Shown here: positions 16,895 through 24,009 of the stretch, piece by piece
How positions within the stretch are numbered: position 1 is the first letter of the stretch
Layout of the letters: every line of letters starts with the position of its first letter
From: Pseudomonas sp. 5P_3.1_Bac2
Lineage (GTDB): Bacteria > Pseudomonadota > Gammaproteobacteria > Pseudomonadales > Pseudomonadaceae
Assembly: GCF_025465995.1 (NCBI RefSeq)
Contig: NZ_JANLNY010000006.1
Span: forward strand, 558,001-622,000
Direction of reading: 5' to 3'
Length of the DNA: 64,000 nt
Notes under the pieces: model-generated
What the model was told of the DNA's origin: nothing
The model's input: the letters and a program-made list of their open reading frames with translations, nothing else
Databases searched by the model: none
Program-made: the position numbers and the translations under genes

Positions 16895-17485
16895 ATGGTC
16901 CGTATTAGCGCAGCTTTATTTTGGCTATCATTAATTTCAGGCTGCGACTCTTCGGTATCGAGTGGTGAATTGAACGGCCTAAAAATTGGCTCCACTAAGG
17001 AACAAGTCGCAGAAATTTTGGCCAGCCAAGGCGTTAGTCATATAGAGCCCTTGCCTGATATAGAGGTCAGTGTTAGCAGTCAGAATCCAGAAGATGTAAT
17101 AAAGCTTAATGAAGAACAAGGAATCTGCATTTCTGACAATAAAGGCTACAGTCTAAATTTTAAAGAGGTTAATGGTTCACCGGAAATACAATACAGCTCA
17201 AATAGCGCTGAGCCAGATAAGCAAGGTATAGAAAAATCAAGCTCCATAAGCGAAGCAAAGCAATTTATTAGAAAAATCATAACAAGCAATGAGGAAGTAA
17301 CAGCATACAGCTGCGCTCTTGAAGATCAAAAAATAACAACAGCTCCGATTAACGCGAATGCAATCGAAAGATACAACAGGTTTATGTATTACAATCCGGG
17401 CTCATATTTAACTACCACACTAAACTTCAATAATGGAAGGCTTGAAGAAATTGAATACCACTGGAGGCCATTCGAGTTACCTTGA
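16895..17485 (+). CDS. Lipoprotein, probable immunity protein of the Rhs tip
   Basis: Protein of about 196 residues with a lipoprotein signal (MVRISAALFWLSLISGC, lipobox LISGC), so it is probably periplasmic and membrane-anchored. The mature part begins with GELNGLKIGSTKEQVAEIL. ATG 16895 is preceded by GGAGAG; an earlier ATG at 16880 overlaps the toxin stop. It directly follows the toxin tip, the standard toxin-immunity order. The gene at 24074 has the same layout (GEIEGIQIGWTSAQLRQYL) after the same toxin tail, so the two are related immunity proteins. A periplasmic immunity protein suggests a toxin acting on the envelope. Confidence 0.75.
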   Translation: MVRISAALFWLSLISGCDSSVSSGELNGLKIGSTKEQVAEILASQGVSHIEPLPDIEVSVSSQNPEDVIKLNEEQGICISDNKGYSLNFKEVNGSPEIQYSSNSAEPDKQGIEKSSSISEAKQFIRKIITSNEEVTAYSCALEDQKITTAPINANAIERYNRFMYYNPGSYLTTTLNFNNGRLEEIEYHWRPFELP

Positions 17486-17800
17486 TAAATAAATTGAAGG
17501 TGGATTTATTCGCCTCTCCACGATGCGCAAATACAGCCTGTAGAGAGGGTCACTTGACCCGCTCTACAAGTTGCAGCTTGCCCCAGGCCGTGCCCCGACA
17601 TCCCACCTTTGCCTAGTTGCGCAACTGCTCGATGGCCTGAGTATCTGGCTCCAGGCCTCCCAGACGCTGTGTGGCGAAAGCCTTGTCTGCAGAGTGGTGC
17701 CATCGCGCTTAGCACTACAGCATCCGACAAAAATGAACACCCCATCAGCGCCAGGTGTATCAATTTCACCAGCAGGGTGTTCAGACTTTTTCGGTTTTAA
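17486..17800. other. Gene-free interval ending in the recurring trailer motif
   Basis: No credible gene. A hairpin lies at about 17540-17570 (GTAGAGAGGGTC / GACCCGCTCTAC). Bases 17758-17800 carry the trailer motif TATCAATTTC-CCAGCAGGGTGTTC that also precedes elements 3, 5 and 8 and follows element 9. Confidence 0.5.
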
Positions 17801-17950
17801 GCGAGTAGGGTGGATGACGCTTTATCCATCCACCGTTATCCCGGTGTGAGCGTTATACCTGTTACGGATTTATTCGATAAGTAGTTAACGGTCATTGCTG
17901 GATGTTTTTGAATATGGTGGACGCGCTTCGCGTTGTCCACCCTACTTGCT
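17801..17950 (+). repeat. REP-doublet element, copy 1 of 9
   Basis: First of nine near-identical 149-150 bp elements. The left end is GTAG plus the hairpin GGTGGAT/ATCCATCCACC. The right end, read on the other strand, is GTAG plus the hairpin GGTGGACAA/TTGTCCACC. The ends form a roughly 15-bp terminal inverted repeat (AGCGAGTAGGGTGGA against AGCAAGTAGGGTGGA) around about 85 bp of conserved spacer. This is the structure of two inverted REPs (REPIN/BIME). This copy has GCGCTTCGCG in its right loop region. Confidence 0.9.
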
Positions 17951-18460
17951 GGCGGAACAGGTAAAGTCGACCCAGAAACAGGCTTTATTAAGGGCGATAA
18001 CGGGGTGCAGTATCGCCCAGGAAAGGTAGTACCGACCCGCGGATCGATATCCCTGCAAATGGAGCTAAGCCACCGGAAACCTTACATTACAACTGAGCCA
18101 GCAACCATGACCAAAGATGAAGCTATAGATTTGCTACGAGGCTCATTTGAAAGTCCGACATCAACCCCAAGCCTTGGTGCTCCGGATAGAGCTGCGTACA
18201 TTAAAGACTGCAAAATACGCCTAATTGAACATACAGTAGAACCGAAAATCGTAGAGGCATACACATCTGAGTGGGTAAGAGAGAATACGGACTTCAGAGA
18301 TAACAGCTATTTTATGTTATTGATCGCAAAAGAGGAGACTCGAGAGCTGCTTTATAATGAGCAGGCTAGCGAATTCTCGCTTGCAATAAGAAGCGAGAAG
18401 GGAAAGCTTTATCTCATTGGTTACTCATCATCTGATGCCCTGGTCGAATGGCTTGGGTGA
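17951..18460 (+). CDS. Cassette 1: partial ORF, unknown, probable immunity protein
   Basis: An open frame runs from the right edge of element 1, in frame with TTG 17933 inside the element, to TGA 18460, giving about 169 codons beyond the element. It starts GGTGKVDPETGFIKGDNG and later contains MTKDEAIDLLRGS and YLIGYSSSDALVEWLG. I recognise no family. There is no separate toxin stub, so either the element cut into the immunity gene itself or the first 35 codons are a toxin tail fused in frame. ATG 18057 is a possible internal start without a clear ribosome-binding site. A strong terminator follows. Confidence 0.5.
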   Translation, partial: GGTGKVDPETGFIKGDNGVQYRPGKVVPTRGSISLQMELSHRKPYITTEPATMTKDEAIDLLRGSFESPTSTPSLGAPDRAAYIKDCKIRLIEHTVEPKIVEAYTSEWVRENTDFRDNSYFMLLIAKEETRELLYNEQASEFSLAIRSEKGKLYLIGYSSSDALVEWLG

Positions 18461-18481
18461 TTTTCGAGCAGATGCCGCATG

Positions 18482-18512
18482 AAACGCCGGCCCAGTGCCG
18501 GCGTTTTTATTT
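18482..18512 (+). terminator. Terminator of cassette 1
   Basis: AAACGCCGGC pairs with GCCGGCGTTT across a five-base loop and continues into TTTTATTTT. It lies 20 bases after the cassette 1 stop, so this cassette ends its own transcript. Confidence 0.85.
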
Positions 18513-18571
18513 TGATTATTCAATTGTCTTACTGGTGTAAATACTTTCTGGCCACCTGAAAAATTAATTCA

Positions 18572-18720
18572 GCGAGTAGGGTGGATGATGCTTTATCCAT
18601 CCACCGTTATCCCGGCGTGAGCGTTATACCTGTTACGGATTTATTCGATAAGTAGTTAACGGTAATTTCTGGAAGTTTGGAATATGGTGAGCAAGCTTCG
18701 CGTTGTCCACCCTACTTGCT
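18572..18720 (+). repeat. REP-doublet element, copy 2 of 9
   Basis: 149 bp, same orientation and ends as copy 1. The inner part differs by a few bases, and the right hairpin reads GGTGAGCAAG instead of GGTGGACAAG, so one arm is imperfect. Confidence 0.9.
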
Positions 18721-18941
18721 GGTACAAAGCACAATGCTCACTGAAAGCCCCGCCAACGGGGGATCCGTGCAAAGATCTACTCAATGAAATGAACAGGTTC
18801 TCGCAGTGTGCTTATTTAATGCATCAATGGGACGGGCGCTGGGAGCCAAACAGGCACTATCTCGACATATTACAAATGAATGAGAGTTATCTAAGGGCGA
18901 AAGAAAAATATGATAAAAACTGCAAGCCCGACTGCCAGTGA
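18721..18941 (+). pseudogene. Cassette 2: toxin C-terminal stub
   Basis: About 72 codons begin abruptly at the element edge and end at TGA 18941. The peptide contains several cysteines and a conserved-looking pattern (DPCKDLLNEM, FSQCAYLMHQWDGRW, NRHYLDILQ, KNCKPDCQ). The frame is open to ATG 18684 inside the element, but that ATG only exists because of the junction. Compared with a full Rhs or CdiA tip, most of the toxin domain is missing. It resembles the stub of cassette 5 in the order C, H, I, N, K, C, C, so both may come from one toxin family. Confidence 0.65.
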
Positions 18942-18956
18942 ATGTGAGAAAAGAAG

Positions 18957-19392
18957 ATGAATGAAATACCAAACATGAGTGAATGGTCTGGATATGAGTC
19001 CGACTTTGACTCCCGGGAAGCGTTCAAGAATTTTTTTTGGGAAAAGTAACAGTCAAATGGCAAAAGAGTATCGAGACAATATTTCTATGCGAGCCACTGA
19101 TCTGAGGTTCATGCCAGCAATACCTTTCCGCTACTACATAATTGGCTTTAAAAATTTCCTGAGTAACGAAAATCTCGATGACTTCAGTAAAGGGGAGGCC
19201 GCCAGCTCTCTGTTCAGAATAGTTGAATTTAAGGCAGAGTATCAGCAGGCCGATATTCTTCCTGTAATTGGAGATCTTCTGCCTACCTTAGAGGACATTT
19301 CAGGCAACCAAGAGAAATATGACCTCTCGATCTCTATTTGCGGTGATTACTCGGAAAAACTCATACGAATTAAAAGCCTTATAGGTCTTTAA
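18957..19392 (+). pseudogene. Cassette 2: immunity gene with frameshift in a T8 tract
   Basis: ATG 18957 follows AAGAAG and begins MNEIPNMSEWSGYESDFDSR. The frame stops at TAA 19047-19049, just after eight consecutive T (19031-19038). With one T fewer the frame continues as KNFFGKSNSQMAKEYRDN to the stop at 19392, giving about 145 residues. No family is recognised. The shift is a simple +1 T in a homopolymer, so it could be a true loss of function, a phase-variable switch or a sequencing error. It lies 15 bases after the toxin stub. Confidence 0.65.
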
Positions 19393-19402
19393 TTTGCGAA
19401 AA

Positions 19403-19436
19403 AGCAAGGAGGCGTCGCTACGCGGCGCCTCCTTGC
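19403..19436 (+). terminator. Hairpin after cassette 2
   Basis: GCAAGGAGGCG pairs with CGCCTCCTTGC (roughly 19403-19436). No U-run follows, so termination is likely but not certain. Confidence 0.5.
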
Positions 19437-19468
19437 CCCCCGGCGAGTAGATCGCCTCCGCGCACTCC

Positions 19469-19549
19469 ATATCAATTTCCCCAGCAGGGTGTTAAGTTTT
19501 TTCGGTTCAAGGTGTCAGGTTGTATCGGCATGCTGTTCAAGTTGGTGCA
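19469..19549 (+). repeat. Trailer motif, longest copy (before element 3)
   Basis: Contains TATCAATTTCCCCAGCAGGG, then a TTTTTTCGGTTC block, GGTGTCAGGTTGTAT and GTTCAAGTTGGTGCAG. Shorter versions precede elements 1, 5 and 8. A diverged near full-length version follows the right end of element 9 (24890-24968). It seems to be the 3-prime flank that travels with each cassette. Confidence 0.65.
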
Positions 19550-19698
19550 GCGAGTAGGGTGGATGACGCTTTATCCATCCGCCGTTATCCCGGCGTGAGC
19601 GTTATACCTGTTACGGATTTATTCGATAAGTAGTTAACGGTCATTGCTGGATGTTTGGAATATGGTGGACAAGCTTCGCGTTGTCCACCCTACTTGCT
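19550..19698 (+). repeat. REP-doublet element, copy 3 of 9
   Basis: 149 bp with both GTAG-headed hairpins intact; close to the consensus of the nine copies. Confidence 0.92.
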
Positions 19699-19790
19699 GG
19701 CATTGGATTTCGTGGGATCAAAACAAATCTGACCCAGAGTGCACTTGCTACCCCAAAAGAGGGGTAGGGCCTACTCCGCCATTTATTTAA
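19699..19790 (+). pseudogene. Cassette 3: toxin C-terminal stub
   Basis: About 29 codons, read in frame with ATG 19662 inside the element: CWHWISWDQN, then DPECTCYPKRGVGPTPPFI and a TAA at 19788-19790. The Trp- and Cys-rich tail looks like the end of a secreted effector; no family is claimed. It is too short to be an active toxin. Confidence 0.55.
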
Positions 19791-19809
19791 TGATTAGGAG
19801 CCAGCGCAC

Positions 19810-20295
19810 ATGAAAAATATCACACGCTTAATGCTCGACTATAGGAAAGCGAAGTCTATCCTCTGGAACTCATTTTTTAGAAAGCACGTAAAAAATCTGA
19901 CAGAATGCAGCCCTCTGGATGAGTTTGAAGAAATTGACAGTTACCTTTTTAGAGGATTAGTTGAAAAAGCATGTGGGACAGATAAATCTACATCGACTAT
20001 TATTGCTCTCCCTAAGCAAGGAAGTGCGATTCGAGTTATGCTAGGCGAGAGGGATGGGCTAAATGTTTCATGGAGGGAGTGGGCCCAGATTGATAACGTG
20101 AGTCATCTTAAGTATGTTGCCTTATTCGACTGGGATGAATATGGACACGTTAAGTACCAATACTGCAAATGTGAGCTTCATCAAGAGGGAGCTGTAAGCC
20201 TTGCGCTTGCAGATATAGATGAAATTGATTTCTTTATAGTATCAAGAAGTGTAGATGGGTCTGATGTGCGAACCAGCACGAATCACAACCCTTAA
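19810..20295 (+). CDS. Cassette 3: probable immunity protein, unknown family
   Basis: Complete gene of 161 residues with AGGAG ten bases before the ATG, 19 bases after the toxin stub. The protein is acidic and soluble with no signal peptide, with a basic helical N-terminus (MKNITRLMLDYRKAKSIL) and an acidic beta-rich middle (VALFDWDEYGHVKYQYCKCEL). The family is not recognised. Position and size are those of a cytoplasmic immunity protein. Codon use is visibly more AT-rich than in the flanking core genes. Confidence 0.65.
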   Translation: MKNITRLMLDYRKAKSILWNSFFRKHVKNLTECSPLDEFEEIDSYLFRGLVEKACGTDKSTSTIIALPKQGSAIRVMLGERDGLNVSWREWAQIDNVSHLKYVALFDWDEYGHVKYQYCKCELHQEGAVSLALADIDEIDFFIVSRSVDGSDVRTSTNHNP

Positions 20296-20300
20296 TCAGT

Positions 20301-20326
20301 TTGCGGCGCTCATCTGCGCGCCGCAA
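20301..20326 (+). terminator. Hairpin after cassette 3
   Basis: TTGCGGCGC pairs with GCGCCGCAA across a short loop, six bases after the cassette 3 stop. A short T-rich stretch follows. Confidence 0.6.
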
Positions 20327-20352
20327 CATTTCTGCCAAATAGACTTTGAGCC

Positions 20353-20501
20353 GCGAGTAGGGTGGATGACGCTTTATCCATCCACCGTTATCCCGGCGTG
20401 AGCGTTATACCTATTACGGATTTATTCGATAAGTAGTTAACGGTCATTGCTGGATGTTTGGAATATGGTGGACAACCTTCGCGTTGTCTACCCTACTTGC
20501 T
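20353..20501 (+). repeat. REP-doublet element, copy 4 of 9
   Basis: 149 bp. The right hairpin has two substitutions (GACAACCTTCG and GTCTACC), making it the most diverged right end, but GTAG is kept at both ends. Confidence 0.9.
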
Positions 20502-20574
20502 TAGTGTCGCCGGCACAGCAGGCAGAGCTTGGGTGGTTGACAATAAAATTATTGATTGCGCTTGCGGGAAATAG
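20502..20574 (+). pseudogene. Cassette 4: toxin C-terminal stub
   Basis: About 23 codons in a third frame relative to the element (SVAGTAGRAWVVDN, KIIDCACGK), ending at TAG 20572-20574. The TTG frame used by other copies meets a stop at once here, so this junction does not preserve a common reading frame. Confidence 0.5.
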
Positions 20575-20577
20575 AAA

Positions 20578-20751
20578 ATGGTATATATCGGAATATTAAC
20601 GCTTCTCGCAGGCATAATTCTCTACTGCTCCAGAACTAAAGTATTCTTTGTGTATCCAGGCCTAAAGCCTCCACCCGCAAAGGTTCATGAGATAATTATA
20701 ATCGCAATAGGGTGGGGGCTCTTTATGTACTCTATTCTTTCCGGCTTCTAA
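20578..20751 (+). CDS. Cassette 4: small two-span membrane protein, probable immunity protein
   Basis: Complete gene of only 57 residues (ATG 20578 to TAA 20751), three bases after the toxin stub. It begins MVYIGILTLLAGIILYCS (first membrane span), has a short loop KVFFVYPGLKPPPAKVH, and ends with a second span (EIIIIAIGWGLFMYSIL). No family is recognised. A tiny inner-membrane immunity protein would fit a toxin that acts in or passes through the inner membrane. That is inference from its place in the cassette. Confidence 0.6.
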   Translation: MVYIGILTLLAGIILYCSRTKVFFVYPGLKPPPAKVHEIIIIAIGWGLFMYSILSGF

Positions 20752-20775
20752 CACAAAAAAGTAGCACTCTATCCA

Positions 20776-20813
20776 AGTAAGCCCACGGCCTAGAGGTAGG
20801 CTGTGGGCTTACT
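20776..20813 (+). terminator. Terminator-like hairpin after cassette 4
   Basis: AGTAAGCCCAC (20776-20786) pairs perfectly with GTGGGCTTACT (20803-20813); the loop region can extend the stem. Confidence 0.65.
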
Positions 20814-20889
20814 CTAGGTTTCTGAAAATATCTCCTTTGATCATAGCCGTATGTTCTTCGGCGTATCAATTTCTCCAGCAGCCCGCTCA

Positions 20890-21039
20890 GCGAGTAGGGT
20901 GGATGACGCTTTATCCATCCACCGTTATCCCGGCGTGAGCGTTATACCTGTTACGGATTTATTCGATAAGTAGTTAACGGTCATTGCTGGGTTTTTTGGA
21001 ATATGGTGGACAAGCTTCGCGTTGTCCACCCTACTTGCT
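20890..21039 (+). repeat. REP-doublet element, copy 5 of 9
   Basis: 150 bp, consensus ends, preceded by a short trailer motif (GTATCAATTTCTCCAGCAG at about 20862-20881). Confidence 0.92.
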
Positions 21040-21204
21040 AATCTCGATAGACTTCAGCAATGCTTGGCGTTACGTGAGAACTTCAGTAAGAAATGGTTCA
21101 ACGATAATGAAGCCGGCCATATTACAGAGATAAACAACACCAGAAAGGCTATTGAAAATCTGAAGGATTTCCTACGGAGGGTTTGCGGTGAGCAATGCAA
21201 CTAA
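21040..21204 (+). pseudogene. Cassette 5: toxin C-terminal stub
   Basis: About 54 codons in frame with TTG 21022 of the element: NLDRLQQCLALRENF, WFNDNEAGHITEIN, RKAIENLKDFLRRVCGEQCN, ending at TAA 21204. The end overlaps the next gene start by 17 bases. Paired cysteines near the end and the GHxxEI element suggest the tail of a nuclease-type Rhs tip, but I cannot name the family. Confidence 0.6.
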
Positions 21205-21586
21205 CCAAGAGCAACTTTCTCTGCTGCTAGCAGAGTACTCGGGCCTCCCCGAGTTTAGTGGCTTGGAGTGTACAGGCGTTAATAGTGCGAGCTTATTCGG
21301 AGATAAACCAATCCACATTGCTGCAACACGTGGCGACATTAATGAAATTCAGCTGATTTTGAGCCAAGGAGCTGACGTTAACTGCAAAGGGGAGCATGGA
21401 TATACAGCCCTGCATGATGCAGTCGAGCAGGGCCATAGAGAGGCTGTCATTTATCTTCTAAAGCATGGCGCAAATTCTGAAGCTCTAAATGATGATGGAG
21501 TTTCACCGGCTGAACTTGCCAAGCTGTTGGATGAAAGTGAGATCCTTAACTTATTGGGTTCTACCTCATTTCCACGGACGGTTTGA
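21188..21586 (+). CDS. Cassette 5: ankyrin-repeat immunity protein, 3-prime end altered by IS
   Basis: Protein of 132 residues starting at GTG 21188 after GGAGGG, overlapping the toxin stub. Two ankyrin repeats are clear: DKPIHIAATRGDINEIQLIL / SQGADVN and GYTALHDAVEQGHREAVIYLL / KHGANSE, with a third partial repeat (DGVSPAELAKLL). Ankyrin-repeat proteins are a known class of immunity protein for polymorphic toxins. The last eight or so residues (GSTSFPRTV) read into the end of an IS3-type element, so the natural C-terminus is probably lost. Confidence 0.75.
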   Translation: MSNATNQEQLSLLLAEYSGLPEFSGLECTGVNSASLFGDKPIHIAATRGDINEIQLILSQGADVNCKGEHGYTALHDAVEQGHREAVIYLLKHGANSEALNDDGVSPAELAKLLDESEILNLLGSTSFPRTV

Positions 21587-21994
21587 AAAGGGCTGAAAAC
21601 TTCAAATCTTGCCGGGCGACTCTACGACGCATTCGTGGGTTATGAAACCGCTCGATGTAGTCGAATAGATCCGCCCGTGCTTCGTCACGAGTCCGATACG
21701 ATTGATGGGCAACTCGCTCCCGTTTGAGCTGACCGAAGAAGCCTTCGCAGGCGGCATTATCGCCACAATGTCCGACGGCACTCATACTGCAAACCAGCGT
21801 GTTGCGATTCAGAAATCGCTGATAGTCAGCACTGGTGAACTGGCTACCGCGATCCGAATGCAGGATCACTGACCAGTCACCCTGACGCTGCCATATGGCC
21901 ATTTCCACCGCACGGATCACCATCTGCCGATCCTGGCGATGATGCATCGACCAACCGATCACCAGCTTGCTATACAGATCGAGTACCACGCACA
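21555..21994 (-). mobile_element. IS3-family element remnant, transposase C-terminal half
   Basis: On the minus strand the last 143 or so codons of an IS3-type OrfB transposase remain (stop at 21561). HSDRGSQFTS, with the second catalytic Asp, and GHCGDNAACEGFFGQLKRE, with the catalytic Glu, are present. The region with the first Asp is gone because the frame is cut at 21994 by element 6. The element probably ends near 21555, inside the ankyrin gene. It cannot transpose. Confidence 0.85.
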
Positions 21995-22143
21995 GCGAGT
22001 AGGGTGGATGACGCTTTATCCATCCACCGTTATCCCGGCGTGAGCGTTATACCTGTTACGGATTTATTCGATAAGTATTTAACGGTCATTGCTGGATGTT
22101 TGGAATATGGTGGACAAGCTTCGCGTTGTCCACCCTACTTGCT
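21995..22143 (+). repeat. REP-doublet element, copy 6 of 9
   Basis: 149 bp. It differs in the spacer (AAGTATTTAACGG instead of AAGTAGTTAACGG), which removes a stop and opens one frame through the whole element. The left edge abuts a truncated transposase. Confidence 0.92.
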
Positions 22144-22396
22144 AATTCCAGCAATTCTAGGAATGGGTCCATCCTTTGGCCGAGGGTCGAAAGTAAAGGG
22201 ACCTAAAAAAGGCGCAGGAAAAGGTGATGGAAATCACACCCCTGAAAATAATCGGGCACAAAACAAGCAATTCAACGATGCAACCAAAGGCCTAACTGAA
22301 GCTCAGAAGCGTAGAGTGCATGATGAGATATCAGGAGAGGGATATGATTACCATCAAATAAAAGATGTTGCCGACGCAATTCGAAACGGACAATAG
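22144..22396 (+). pseudogene. Cassette 6: toxin C-terminal stub
   Basis: About 83 codons: a Gly/Lys-rich linker (GPSFGRGSKVKGPKKGAGKG), then NKQFNDATKGLTEAQKRRVH and DEISGEGYDYHQIKDVADAI, ending at TAG 22396. The HDEISG...YHQI pattern is one I associate with Rhs C-terminal tips, but the exact family is not certain. This is the longest stub and may keep a small domain. Its frame differs from that of cassettes 2, 3, 5, 7 and 8. Confidence 0.6.
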
Positions 22397-22399
22397 AAT

Positions 22400-22801
22400 A
22401 TGAAGAACATCAACGAGACCCTCCCAAGAAAAGTAATTGGTCTTCGAAAAGGGGAAGGGAGTTTCATATTTATTGATTTAGAACAAGAGAAAGGCGCAGA
22501 AGTATCCCTCTGGGTCTATATGTGCGACTGGACGCTAAGAAAAGAAGAAATCGTAGTCACAAGTGAAAACATTGGCGACATGTCCGACCTCTCAGGGTTT
22601 TTCCTCGGAGAAATGATCTTGATTAGGAAAGACGAAGGATCAGGAAAGATAAAAATCAACTTCTCAACTGGAGTAAAGCTAGTTCTCTCCAACGAAGAGG
22701 GTTTTTACTCCGGGGATGACGATTATTTTATGATTTTCTTTGGAGACGCTTGGGTAGCCAAATACTCTGAACAGAATGGTTTTTCAGTAAAGCGGCAATA
22801 G
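22400..22801 (+). CDS. Cassette 6: probable immunity protein, unknown family
   Basis: Complete gene of 133 residues, three bases after the toxin stub. The protein is soluble, acidic and beta-rich (GSFIFIDLEQEKGAEVSLWV, DDDYFMIFFGDAWVAKYSEQ) with no signal peptide. I do not recognise the family. Position directly behind a toxin tail is the only functional evidence. Confidence 0.65.
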   Translation: MKNINETLPRKVIGLRKGEGSFIFIDLEQEKGAEVSLWVYMCDWTLRKEEIVVTSENIGDMSDLSGFFLGEMILIRKDEGSGKIKINFSTGVKLVLSNEEGFYSGDDDYFMIFFGDAWVAKYSEQNGFSVKRQ

Positions 22802-22840
22802 ACACACAGCGTACGCGCACTTAAACACCGACCTTGTGTC

Positions 22841-22950
22841 TGTAGTGGTCAACTAATCCCGGACACAGAGTTAAGATTTTTCTCCGCAATGGCGGGCGGT
22901 AGCCCGCCATTGAATTGGTGTGGTCGTATCCAGTTGTAGCGATGCATCAA
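22841..22950 (-). mobile_element. IS3-family element remnant, transposase C-terminal tip
   Basis: On the minus strand about 33 codons remain of an IS3-type transposase C-terminus: MHRYNWIRPHQFNGGLPP, then AIAEKNLNSVSG, stop at 22849-22851. The element terminus starts near 22841 with TGTAGTGGTCAACTAATCC. The rest of the insertion sequence is missing and the fragment stops exactly at element 7. It differs from the remnant at 21.6 kb. Confidence 0.8.
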
Positions 22951-23099
22951 GCGAGTAGGGTGGATGACGCTTTACCCATCCACCGTTATCTCGGCGTGAG
23001 CGTTATACCTGTTACGGATTTATTCGATAAGTAGTTAGCGGTCATTGCTGGATTTTTGCAATATGGTGGACAAGCTTCGCGTTGTCCACCCTACTTGCT
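22951..23099 (+). repeat. REP-doublet element, copy 7 of 9
   Basis: 149 bp; a few spacer changes (TTTACCCATCC, GTTATCTCGG, GTAGTTAGCGG), both hairpins intact. Confidence 0.92.
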
Positions 23100-23291
23100 G
23101 AGATGTCAAAAGTCGGAAAGCAGAATATCGACAACGAGTATGTTCGTGATGTTTTGGCCCAAGGGAAAAACTGCAATCCTTTTGAGTACCTAATAAAACT
23201 CTATCAAGATGAGAGAAACGCAGTAGAGAGACAGAAAATCAAGCAAGCGATGAAGCGCTTTAACTACGACGGCAAAAATAGGTTCCAATAA
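23100..23291 (+). pseudogene. Cassette 7: toxin C-terminal stub
   Basis: About 63 codons in frame with TTG 23082: EMSKVGKQNIDNEYVRDVLA, then NCNPFEYLIKLYQDERN and MKRFNYDGKNRFQ, ending at TAA 23291. The strongly basic C-terminus would fit a nucleic-acid-acting toxin, but no family is recognised. The stop overlaps the next start by one base. Confidence 0.6.
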
Positions 23292-23674
23292 TGACTTGGT
23301 TCGTTGTGAGCATTGCATCAACAATAGAGCTCTTGGCTCCCCCTCAAGCAGAGTATCCGATCTATGAGGACTACTATTTGTTTGAGGCACACTCCGAGGC
23401 CGAGCTCCAACAAAAAATAAACTCCACCATGCAGGTTATTGATAGTGCAGGAGACTGCACTTATCAAGGCAGCCCTGCCAAGCAAAAATGCTTAGGAACT
23501 AGAAAGATAAGATCCATATACAATCCCACACGTAGAGACCTAGACTCATCACCACCCTCGGATGGAACAGAGCTTAGCCATTCGTTCTTCATCGCAAGTT
23601 CATTGAAGGACGCTGAGGATTTTGCCCAAGGGAAGTCCGTGCTCTTAAAGTGCGTTGATGATTCAGAAGAATAA
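23291..23674 (+). CDS. Cassette 7: DUF4288-like immunity protein
   Basis: Complete gene of 127 residues with TAATG coupling to the toxin stub. The N-terminus (MTWFVVSIASTIEL, then EDYYLFEAHSEAELQQKI) has the pattern of DUF4288 proteins, which occur beside polymorphic toxins: a W-x-V strand, then a strand with E-AxSExEA. The rest contains GTRKIRSIYNPTRRD and FFIASSLKDAEDFAQGK. Family assignment is by pattern and moderately sure. Confidence 0.6.
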   Translation: MTWFVVSIASTIELLAPPQAEYPIYEDYYLFEAHSEAELQQKINSTMQVIDSAGDCTYQGSPAKQKCLGTRKIRSIYNPTRRDLDSSPPSDGTELSHSFFIASSLKDAEDFAQGKSVLLKCVDDSEE

Positions 23675-23676
23675 AT

Positions 23677-23746
23677 AGATCTGACGGCCCACATCAGATC
23701 TTAATAGAGCAGGCCTCTATGATCTTAATCTGACAGAGGCCTGTCA
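23677..23746 (+). terminator. Two hairpins after cassette 7
   Basis: AGATCTGA (23677-23684) pairs with TCAGATCT (23694-23701). CAGGCCTCT (23710-23718) pairs with AGAGGCCTG (23735-23743). Both follow the cassette 7 stop within 70 bases. Confidence 0.5.
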
Positions 23747-23860
23747 CTTATCTCTCTATTCCAATAAAAGTATTTTGCACTTCGCTACCGAATGGGGGCG
23801 AGCAACTGCTTAGTCGCTGTATCAATTTCCCCAGCAGAGTGTTCGGACCTTTTCGGTTCA

Positions 23861-24009
23861 GCGTGTAGGGTGGATGACGCTTTATCCATCCACCGTTATA
23901 CCGGTGTGAGCGTTATACCTGTTACGGATTTATTCGATAAGTAGTTAACGGTCATTTCTGGAAGTTTGAAATATGGTGGACAAGCTTCGCGTTGTCCACC
24001 CTACTTGCT
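23861..24009 (+). repeat. REP-doublet element, copy 8 of 9
   Basis: 149 bp; the left end reads GCGTGTAGGG, still with GTAG. It is preceded by the trailer motif (23819-23860). Confidence 0.92.

Noticed and set aside
17506..17769. Minus-strand 87-codon frame between the Rhs immunity gene and element 1
   Set aside because: No ribosome-binding site, no recognisable domain, and it reads through the trailer motif and a hairpin.
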